Source: Zygnema cylindricum (Eukaryota; Streptophyta; Zygnematophyceae; Zygnematales; Zygnemataceae). Taken from it: a stretch of DNA of 64,000 nucleotides. Within the stretch, counting starts at the first letter, position 1. Each line of letters opens with the position of its first letter. The notes beneath the pieces are model-generated. The model did no database searches. It saw nothing but the letters and a program-made list of their open reading frames with translations, and was not told the origin of the DNA. Below, in pieces: positions 55,776 through 64,000 of the stretch. Position numbers and translations under genes: made by a program. The stretch covers positions 29,942 to 93,941 of the forward strand of contig JBBHKE010001207.1 in assembly GCA_037447655.1 (NCBI GenBank). Direction: 5' to 3'.

Positions 55776-56360
55776 CAGAGGTCGCAAAAGTCAAATGTTT
55801 ACATAACCGAAAGCGACATTTTTTTTTTCAAAATCTGAGTAACCGACGCCCGACCGGGTTATGTCACGCTCCAAAATTGTTAACCGTTAACCGCCCGGCG
55901 TTTACGAAAATAAAAGTTAACTGAAACTTGATTTCTCGCGACTAACCGTGCCCGCCCGTAAAGTACAAAATTACAACGCTCATTGTTATTAGCGTTAATG
56001 TACTTTGCAATAATGTACGACGTATGAATAAGCAAATAATTACGATTTGTCGCGTTCCCTAAGATTTGCGAAATGAATAGTGTTACTACCGTGTCAGATT
56101 TGCGACGCTAATTATGATGTCACGTACTTCCACGATACCAAAGAGTACAAAGTACAATAATGTTGGATTGTATGGGCAGTACAATTTTTTTTTTTTTTGT
56201 TTTTTGGTTAACCGACCGTAGCCGACTTTTTTTTTTTTGGTGAATCAACCAACCAAAACCGCCCAGCCCCCAAAATCTGGCAACAGAATCCGTTCCGGAT
56301 CAAGCGCAGGCGGTCGGTTAACGGTCGGTCATGGTTTCGGTTGACCGTTTGCGACCTCTG
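55776..56360 (+). mobile_element. TIR element (CAGAGGTCGCAAA), hAT-like
   Basis: 585 bp with CAGAGGTCGCAAAAGTCAA at the left and TTGACCGTTTGCGACCTCTG at the right. GGTTAAC/CGGTCGG words fill the interior. No target duplication at the exact ends (CCAAGCCC versus CCCTACGT), so class is provisional. It may sit inside another CGATAT-rich element (55700-55770 and 56361-56530). Confidence 0.6.
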
Positions 56361-56963
56361 CCCTACGTCACTTTCAATATATCGCCATAAAAATATATCA
56401 TATTATCGGCAGATGTATGTTACATTTTTGCGATATTCAACTTTTAGATATATCGGAGCGATATATAAATTATTGGGTTCTAAAAATTAAGTACATATCG
56501 AATATCGGAAAGAGGCTTTCGATACAAAACTGTGCTGTACTGTAGCTTCAAGAGGCCAAACTGCCAATACGGCCGAATGAGTTTTCCCATAATATTGTAT
56601 TTTATGGACTTTCAATTGCATTTGAACGATGCGTATTGCCCATGTGGCCTATGCGATGCCTTACGCATCGGTCCACAAAATCTTCTCGCGTCCAATACAT
56701 TATACATGAATGCATAGATAAAAGGTGCGAAAATGCGTGCAAAACTGCAAAGTGCAAACGCTATATGTAGCAAACCGTATTGTAAGCATATCATGCCAAG
56801 AAAACACTTGTATTGCACATTAAAATAATACCGCGTTTGTATACGTTTTCGTACTTTTGATCTATAGTCCAGAGAATGGGATACACTCAACTTTCCAGTC
56901 GAAAACGAGAGTCACAGACCAGGTTGCTGAAATGCCCAGCGAAAAAACTACAAAACTACAGTA
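56361..56963. other. No gene recognised
   Basis: First 170 bp CGATAT-rich like the hAT MITE at 45814; remainder without recognised content. Confidence 0.35.
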
Positions 56964-57518
56964 CAGTACACCGCCAATCGCTATTAGCGTTGTGTACGCT
57001 AACTCCGTCCCGCTTTTTTTTTGTTTTATTCTCCATTAGTGTAGTTCATTCTATTTTTTTCTTTATTTTATTTAGGGTTATTTTCAGTAAGTTGTCTCTT
57101 AAATAGAGTGGTGTACAGTCAGTGTCGGACCGTACATAAATGTACCTTTTTAAGTTAAAAAGTACAATAAATTAGTTTTAGTAACCGCGGACGCATGAGA
57201 ATGTGCGTTCTGAAAAGGATAAAAATCCAGGTCGTAAAAAATCCCGCTCGCACATATTCGTCCGACAGCCGCGTTTCGACCGTGTGAATGTACGATTTGT
57301 GTACGATTTGTCAGATTTTGTACGAAGACCTATATTAGTGTAAGCATGTTTGCGTACAACGAATATTCCATTTTTGCTGTTCCCAAATTAGCATAAACGC
57401 CAAAATTAGAATACACCTTTTTAAAAAAAAATATAAAATTCTTAATTAGCGTCAATGACGGTATATTTACTTCCACACTATTTAAACTTTGACACTAATA
57501 ACGATGCGCGGTGTACTG
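56964..57518 (+). mobile_element. CAGTACACCG-type TIR element
   Basis: 555 bp. Left CAGTACACCGCCAATCGCTA, right reverse complement CAGTACACCGCGCATCGTTA: about 24 bp of TIR with a few mismatches. TA precedes the left end (56962-56963); the right flank is GA, so the duplication is lost or the end is off. Same termini as 22205-22473 and 22854-23115. Confidence 0.65.
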
Positions 57519-58503
57519 GAAGAACGAAAACATAAGGAAACAATCCGCTTTTTCACATAAGCTACGCGGCTCAACGTTTTTTCAGGAATAACTCAAAACT
57601 TTGGGCGAATCAGAATCGTTTCTGCGACGGCCAAGATTGTCTTTCAAAATTTTCACGCGCAATTCCGGTGTCCCGAGTTATTTTTCCTTTCGGTAATCTA
57701 CACGCGTATGAAAATTGTAGGTCAACGGATTTGCCGCCTCTGTGCCAATCGTTCAGCTTTTGCAGGTTCGTTTTCGTGGTTCACGTTTTTTTCAAAAACG
57801 AGCGTTTTGTGAACCGGAAAGATCGCCCATTGGGACCATTTCCGTATTTTTGAGCGATAAAATGATTGATGGTTCTATTCATGCATGAATCGTGTTAAAA
57901 TTTTGGCCATTCATAAATACACAACGTGTGCCAAGACGAGCACGGGCTTAACAAAAAAATGTGATTTTTTTTTTTTTAACGACTCAATTTGTTTTACTCA
58001 ATTTTTGTTGGAATCCCCCAAACTCCAACTTTGTGCGAGTCAGATTCCATAATGAGACAAACCTTCTCAAAGGTCCACGTGTAATTTCAAAACATGCTTT
58101 CCTGTTTTTTCCCTTTCCGTACAATACACGCGTAAGAAAATTTAGGATTATTCTATCCCAATCATCGAGCCCCTGTAGGTCGCGTTTTTCGTACATGTAA
58201 CGTTTGTACACGGAATACGGCGCAAAATAATGCACAGCTATTCGTACGATTACCAAGATGTACTTCCCGGCAAACTTGTCCACATCCCGCCGAGATAAGA
58301 AATTACCCCGCAGCTTCGCTTGATATTTTTGTCGGTCTTTGTAAACGATCTCTCTCAGCCGCCACTGCCGGCCATGGAGCCGTACAAATATGCGCCTCCG
58401 TACAAATATGCGCCTCCCAACCGACCGCCGAACCAATATTAACCAAAAAGCATTCCTTCGAGGAAACAAAAACAAACAAGCATCCCAGAAAGCAGCAAAT
58501 TAA
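57519..58503. other. No gene; possible diverged duplication
   Basis: 57600-57790 and 58020-58205 share scattered words in order (CGAGTCAGATTCC-like, TACACGCGTAWGAAAAT, CCAATCRT, GTAGGTC). No recognisable coding sequence. Confidence 0.35.
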
Positions 58504-59281
58504 GGGTGCGTCTCCATGTGCCTAAGTAATGGTTTTTTCCTGTCGTTTTCCTGTAAAACTTAGAGCCGTACCGCGTAAGTTTCAACCGTACAGAAAAAAG
58601 AAAAAATTAGAAGTACATTTTGCGCCATCATCGAATTTAAGATGTACTACATATTGTCGTTTTGTGTTCTTCGACCCACGGCCACGCCAAAAAACGTCAT
58701 CTTCAAACTTTTCTTTAAAACACAGGGAAGATGTGTTTTAAAACAAAGATTTTTCGAAAAACAGATAAAAACACGTAGTCCCACGTGTAAGAAATTTCCA
58801 GGAAATTTCAAAAGAATTCAAGCGACGACGAAAAGTGCACGATCCGCTATGTTTTGTCCGTTGGCGTTCAGGTATGACAAAGCAAAGTACACAATTTGTT
58901 TGGTTTTGTCCATTTGCGCCTGGTACGGATTTTATTTCGCCAGGGGTCTCAAGATCCGATGCCATTTCACGTCGCGCGGACAAGAGACGCAAAGGCAAAG
59001 TGCATCTTCCTCAACCGTGAAACCGTACAGGCTGGATGGCGGTACGTCGAGAATGTCACGAAAACTCATGCGACGTCACAACCTGCTACAAAAAATAGCG
59101 TGCGTCATCACAGATTGTAGACGTTAACAACCGTCACGGGCATTGTCAGCGTATACAATCGTCACACGCTTAAGTAACTATGTCGTTGTTACACATAGGG
59201 ACACCCGAAATCCGGGTCCGCCGGATCTGCGCTAAAAAACAAAGTTTTTTCTCTAAGATTCAAGTAAATGGAGACGCACCC
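58504..59281 (+). mobile_element. PIF/Harbinger-like MITE with TAA duplication
   Basis: 778 bp from GGGTGCGTCTCCATG to AAATGGAGACGCACCC, flanked by TAA at 58501-58503 and 59282-59284. A 3-bp TWA duplication with GGG-type termini is characteristic of PIF/Harbinger. The plus-strand ORF at 58642-59127 has no recognisable domain. Confidence 0.78.
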
Positions 59282-59328
59282 TAATTCTCCATGAGTGTCG
59301 GGAGAGGCCATTAAACCTAAGAGGAAGA

Positions 59329-59747
59329 TGTTAAGGGTAATTTCCAGTCTGTTTCCGTACGTCCACCTTAGTCTCATCTCGTCCTAGGTCAACCGAGACC
59401 GTACTCCATTTATTCAAGTGCGGTCTCGTCCACTTTAGTCTCATTTGTCCTACGTGAACAAAACCGTATTCCACTTATTCAAGTGCGGTCTTATAATTGT
59501 ACTTTTGGTCTTATTCTTTCATTTTCTTTTCGTCGGTCAACTTTGTCGAATAGATCTGGTCTTTGTGTAGCCGCCCAAATCTACTTTGTGTAGCGTAATA
59601 TAGTACTATCCACAGTAATTAGCATTTTGTCACTTTGTATAAAAGGATCTCGTTTCATAATGAAATCATCAATCTCGATCACACAAATTCCAAATGTTTT
59701 GACGCTCTCTGTCTTTTATTATGGCGTCCAATAATCCTACTCCTATA
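59329..59747 (+). repeat. 5' LTR of copia III
   Basis: 419 bp from TGTTAAGGGTAATTTCC to the primer site; the end reads CTATA instead of the usual CA. Contains repeated GTGCGGTCT/CTTATTCAAG words and a TATA-like TATAAAAGG at 59638-59646. The 3' LTR (63702 on) is collinear with three instead of two repeats. Confidence 0.8.
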
Positions 59748-60530
59748 GGTTATGGGCCAAACCACGCAACTTCCAATAATATTCAGAAGTTCGATGGTTC
59801 AAATTTTTATGATTGGTCATTTTCTGCCATGCATCTTTTTAAGTTAGAGAAAATTTGGGATTTTTTCACTGGCGCATCTAAACCACCAGTCATTAATGCT
59901 ACAGATGAGGCGACGACCAAAACAACCAAAACTCAAGAAATCGCGGAATGGAAAGTCAAGGACGACAACGCTCACGCGCGCCTAGTAATGGCGCTAACAA
60001 CAGAAAAAAACGCGACTCATTTGAGGCGCCCTCACGTCTGCCGACGCTTGCTCTCGTTTGACGCCGCATACGTACTAACTGGTTGGGCGGCTTGTCGCAT
60101 TCAAAAGCGAGCTTTTTTCAATTTATTGAAGAAGACGACGGAATCGATGCAAGATTGTATAAGTACAGTTGACCTATTTTCTGGGAAGTGTGAAATGATT
60201 GGCGTAATCTTGTCTGATGAAGATTTGTCATCCACTTTATAAGGGGGCTTGCCAGAATCTTTCGCACCTTTCATCTCATCTTTTGACAATCTCGAAAATC
60301 CGATCCTTTTTTACGTTTTATGTACGAAATTAATGCATGAAGAAACAAAAATCTTGTCTTTTTTTGCATCTAACCCTTCCCAAGTCAACGCGTACTTTGC
60401 TTCCAATTTTAAACCTAACTTGGGGGGGGCCGCCGTCTATCATTTGCAATTATTGCAAAAATCCAGGACACACGACAACTGAATGTCGCAAGTTGGCACG
60501 CAAAAAAGCTGCAGAGGCGTCAAATTCCAA
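59721..60530 (+). pseudogene. Copia III gag
   Basis: Starts at ATG 59721 inside the LTR, 27 bp before the primer site. Residues IQKFDGSNFYDWSFSAMHLF open the capsid region; a stop at 60240 follows DLSSTL, and the reading continues with LPESFAPFISSF and, after a frameshift near 60420, a CCHC zinc knuckle (CNYCKNPGHTTTEC). Gag is cut by the deletion that removes protease and integrase. Confidence 0.88.
59748..59758 (+). other. Primer-binding site of copia III (half-tRNA iMet type)
   Basis: GGTTATGGGCC, identical to the copia II site and inside the gag frame (translated IGYGP). Confidence 0.75.
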
Positions 60531-60559
60531 TTCCAGCGGTGACGCCAAAACGACTCACG

Positions 60560-61456
60560 TTCTCCCCACGCCTACTCCATCTCTCCCGTCCTCCCCTTCC
60601 CTCCTCTCTCGTCGACCTCTCCTCTTATCCCTCTCTTTGTGATTTCCCCACCTCTATCCAATCCCCACCCGACTTTATTTCTCTCTTAGTTCCCCCACTT
60701 TCCCCACCTCCACTCCCCTCTCTTCATCCCACCCCTCTTATTAATGACCCCATCATCTCAAAAGATCCCTCTCCCTCCCCATCTCGGTCCTTTCACCTCA
60801 CCTATGATGACGATCCTCTCTTTTCCTCTCTTATGGCCACTATAATCCCTCCCCCTCCCCTCCTTTCAGATCCCCACCCTCTTTTATCCCCCACAGATGT
60901 CCCCCTTGATACTTCTCATCGATACCCGACCAGATCTCGTGGTCCTCCGTCTTGCCTCATTGAGACTATAGGTCATGCATCCCTTGCTTGCGCTTATTCA
61001 ACTAGTGCCTCTGCCTCTCTCATCTCCACTCCTCTCTCTCTCAAATCCCCTCTCAAACGCCCTGACTCTCACCTTTGGAAAAGTGGAGTTGATGAAGAGT
61101 ATTCCGCCCTCATATCCAACAACACTTGGATTCTTGTTCCTCTTCCTCCAGGTCGCAAAGCCATAGGTTCAAAATGGGTTTTTCGCGTTAAACAAAAAGT
61201 GGACGGATCCGTCGACAAATACAAAGCCTGATTGGTAGCCAAGGGATTCTCACAAATTGAAGGTATAGATTTCACTGAAACTTATGCTCCAGTTGCTCGT
61301 CTCACATCAATTCGCGCTCTCTTTGCATTAGCTGTTGAACATGATTTCCATATTCATCAAATGGACGTCAAAAATGCCTTTTTGAACGATGTCCTCTCAG
61401 AAAATTTATATGCAGCAACTTGAAGGGTATGTGTCTCCTGGCTCTGAACACTTAGT
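60560..61456 (+). pseudogene. Copia III reverse transcriptase, first part
   Basis: Long Pro/Ser-rich lead-in ending SHRYPTRSRGPP, then the RT start: WILVPLPPGRKAIGSKWVFRVKQ, a TGA for Arg at 61228, LVAKGFSQIEGIDF, TYAPVARLTSIR and IHQMDVKNAFLN. A frameshift near 61418 leads to GYVSPGSEHL at the border with the solo LTR. Confidence 0.9.
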
Positions 61457-62504
61457 TGTAGAAACTAATGGTTTTATTAGTATTTTCTAGGTCTGAAAAG
61501 AAATATAGAAGTCGAGGCAGTCTATCTCTAACTTCTCTCTCCAACTCTCAAACTTGTCGCAGTCACTGAGAAATTGGAAAGGAAGCTAGAGCCATGGCTA
61601 CCTTGGCTATCCTGAGGTTTACGGGAATTTTATATTAGGGTTTATTTATTTAATTAAAAGGTATGTGCCGGCGGCAGGATTTGATCCTTGTACCTTCCGG
61701 ACGGAAGATAGGATATAGCCGGTAGCCTTAGCCGTTAAGTCTAGCGGTAGTGATATGTAGCATATAGTTTGATATTTATTTAAATATGTATACGTGCGAT
61801 AAACCATTTAACTGAAATGAATTACGGGATACATAGATCCAGTAATATATAATGTACGACTTACGGTACGGACAAAAATCAGTACCGCGCATTTGTTTCG
61901 TAAATGAAACAAATACCGCGCATGTATTTATTACGGCTACGATTAAAGCCGAATTTAATCGGACGGCCGGGATTAGCGCCGAGATCGCGGAGGAAGATTT
62001 CGGCGGTTTGTGGCCATCGCCACATCGGATGACGCGTGGCGAAATTCCGTTGGATTGTGGAATCTCCGGAGATTATGGCACCGAATCCGGATTTGACATG
62101 TGTCGACATTTTGGCCATGTCGTACAATGTCGTACATAAAGTACACCGGTAGCTGTACTTTTGCGTACGGAACTCAATTCTGATTGGTTCCGTACATCAG
62201 TAGATAGAGTCTGTGAGAGAGATAGGACTTAGAAAAATTAGAAGATAGGACCCCCTCTCCCAGAGAGCTTCTGTACAAAAGGTCAACTTTGACCCTCCAT
62301 AACTTACTGCTCAGGGGAGCAAATTCAGAGATTCTTTTTGCTATCGACTCAGGGGAGTCTTGCCTTCACAGGGGTGAAGTTGGTCAGAGTTTTTGTCTGC
62401 CAGGGTGGCAGTTATTTTTGCTTAAACACAAAGGGGTCAGGATTATCCTAGAGGCTTCTTCGAAGCTGTCCACTCTGAGGACTTATGGAGGTCTCAGAGT
62501 TTCA
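61457..62504 (+). repeat. Copia solo LTR inserted in copia III RT
   Basis: 1048 bp, TGTAGAAACTAATGG to GAGTTTCA, flanked by the perfect 5-mer TTAGT at 61452-61456 and 62505-62509. Removing the LTR and one TTAGT rejoins the RT codons in frame (EHL to VCHLIK). Homologous to 19822-21376. Confidence 0.93.
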
Positions 62505-62509
62505 TTAGT

Positions 62510-63650
62510 CTGTCACCTCATCAAAACAATGTACGGTTTGAAACAATATCCTCGTGTTTGGAACCATACTATCGATTTCACTATGAAGAAAGAAGGCTTC
62601 ACTCGCATTGATGCTGACTTTAACATCTATTCCCGTGGCTCGGGTGCTTCCTTAATCATTGTTGCTATTTTTTTTGATGACCTCATCCTTGTTGGTCCGT
62701 CTCTTTCTGAGATTTCCACCATTAAACTTCTCTTTAACGTCATTTTGACATAAGTGACCTCGGTGAACTCACATACTACCTTGGAATCCAAGTCCTCCGT
62801 AATCGCTCCACTAAGACTCTTTGCCTCTCCCAGGAAACCTTTGTCTCTGATCTCTTTGACCGTTTTCGTATGAACGATTGCTCTTCTATCTCCACCCCCT
62901 TGGATGCCAATTCTCCTCTTGTCCCCTCCACCGACACCCTCCTCTCCCCTCCCCACCATGCCACTTACCGCTCCATAGTGGGCGCTCTTATGTATGCCAT
63001 GCAAGCCACTCGGCCAGATATTGCTACAGCGGTTACAAAACTTTGTCAATTTCTTCACAGGCCTTCTCCAGATCATCATGCGGCTGCTAAACGAGTCTTT
63101 CGTTATCTGCAAGGCACTTAATCCTTCTGCCTCACTTACTCCTTCTTTGGTTCTACTGCCCTCATCAGCTTTGTTGACTCCGATTGGGCGCAAGATGAGC
63201 TTTTTCGCCGTTTTACTACTGGCTTGTCTTTTTTCTTGGGAAATAGGCTTATCTCTTCGTTTTGCAGGAAATAACCTACTACAACTTGCTCCATTACTGA
63301 GGCCGAATACATGGCTGCCTGCCATGTGGCTAAGGAGGCTGTTTGGCTTCGAACCCTCCTCACCAATCTTGGTTTTCCTCCACCCGGACCCACTCCCATC
63401 TACTCCGATTCTCAAGGTGCCCTTGCTTTTATCAAGAATCCAGTTCACCACAAGCGCACCAAGCAGATCGACATCCAATATCACTATTCTCGGGAGCGTG
63501 TCGAGGATGGTTACCTTTAATTTCTCTATGTGATATATGCGGATCAAGTTGTTGACTTTCTCACCAAAGCTCTTCATCGCCCCCATTTTGAGCAGCATCG
63601 TTTCTCCTCCGGCCTTCGTCCTCCACCTTCCTCCTAATTCTTCCAATTAC
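62510..63650 (+). pseudogene. Copia III reverse transcriptase end and RNase H
   Basis: Continues with VCHLIKTMYGLKQYPRVWN, IVAIFFDDLILVG (the YVDD position reads FFDD), LTYYLGIQVLRNR, the TYRSIVGALMYAMQATRPDIATAV block and RNase H: SFVDSDWAQD, ITEAEYMAACH, IYSDSQGALAFIKNPVHHKRTKQIDIQ. Frameshifts near 62755 and 63000 and stops at 63119, 63277 and 63518 break it. It ends about 50 bp before the polypurine tract. Confidence 0.9.
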
Positions 63651-63701
63651 CCTTTATTTTTCATCTAAATTACTCCTTTGTAGTTTTAGATTGAGGGGGG
63701 G

Positions 63702-64000
63702 TGTTAAGGGTAATTTCCGGTCAGTTTCCGTACGTCAACATTAGTCTCATTTCGTCTTATGTCAACCGAGACCGTACTCCACTTATTCAAGTACGGTCTC
63801 GTCAACTTAGTCTTTTGTCCTACGAGAACAAAGACCGTACTCCAGTTATTCGAGTGCGGTCTCGTCCACTTTAGTCTCATTTGTCCTATGTGAACAAAAC
63901 CGTACTCCACTTATTCAAGTGCGGTCTTATAATTGTACTTTTGGTCTTATTCTTTCCTTTTCTTTTCGTCGGTCAACTTTGTCTAATAGATTTGGTCTTT
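63702..64000 (+). repeat. 3' LTR of copia III, partial
   Basis: Starts TGTTAAGGGTAATTTCCGG after the G-tract; collinear with the 5' LTR and truncated by the window end. It has one extra GTACGGTCT repeat unit. Confidence 0.88.

Larger units (their letters stand above)
59329..64000 (+). mobile_element. Copia family III, internally deleted, 3' LTR runs off the window
   Basis: 5' LTR 59329-59747, primer site, gag, then directly the RT lead-in, RT (interrupted by a solo LTR), RNase H, polypurine tract 63690-63701 and 3' LTR from 63702. Protease and integrase are absent: the zinc knuckle at about 60450-60490 is followed within 60 bp by the Pro/Ser-rich region before RT. A non-autonomous, decayed copy. 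Confidence 0.88.

Noticed and set aside
57984-58475. 163-codon minus-strand ORF
   Set aside because: Composition is Arg/Lys/Phe-rich without any recognisable motif, it partly overlaps a repetitive word (CAAATATGCGCCTCC) and has no splice or promoter context.
62627-63646. 339-codon minus-strand ORF
   Set aside because: Antisense to copia III RNase H, whose motifs are clear on the plus strand.

Overview
The window reads as nuclear DNA of a green plant-lineage eukaryote. Two intron-rich single-copy genes of plant type (a GDT1/UPF0016 transporter with a probable plastid transit peptide, and a four-CBS plus PB1 protein with a C-terminal membrane anchor) sit in a matrix of decayed transposable elements. 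A Ty3/gypsy element carrying a cytosine-5 DNA methyltransferase, a combination reported from charophyte algae and dinoflagellates, makes a streptophyte (charophyte) alga such as Chara my best guess. That assignment is inference.

Layout. 1-12.8 kb: a pogo/CENP-B-type DDE transposase pseudogene split by a Ty1/copia element (565-12357), itself split by a second copia element (3376-9031, 5-bp target duplication), which contains an unrelated 1.6-kb insert. 12.8-19.8 kb: two copies (A, B) of an unrecognised multi-exon gene, separated by a copia LTR-gag-protease fragment. 19.8-21.4 kb: a copia solo LTR containing a gypsy solo LTR. 21.4-28.7 kb: a decayed chromovirus (RT, RNase H, integrase, chromodomain) that carries, between pol and its 3' LTR, an extra ORF of the same unrecognised family as copies A and B; a 10-N assembly gap lies at 23440-23449. 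28.7-32.9 kb: the gypsy element with the methyltransferase domain upstream of RT. 32.9-36.3 kb: a 185-bp direct repeat pair, then a ~221-bp satellite. 36.3-39.3 kb: microsatellites and a Crypton-like (NDC10-type) tyrosine recombinase gene.

39.9-44.9 kb (+): GDT1-like gene. 45.8-46.2 kb: hAT-type MITE with a perfect 8-bp duplication. 47.2-54.2 kb (-): CBS-PB1 gene, convergent with the GDT1 gene. 54.6-59.3 kb: diverged repeats and three further TIR elements. 59.3-64 kb: a third copia element lacking protease and integrase, with a solo LTR inside its RT; its 3' LTR runs off the window.

Nearly all transposon ORFs carry stops, frameshifts or altered catalytic residues; the two host genes look intact except for exons I could not place. 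The most notable items are the retrotransposon methyltransferase, the mobile ORF family with C-terminal coiled coil, the Crypton-like recombinase, and three copia families whose gag start codon lies inside the LTR just upstream of a half-tRNA initiator-Met primer site.
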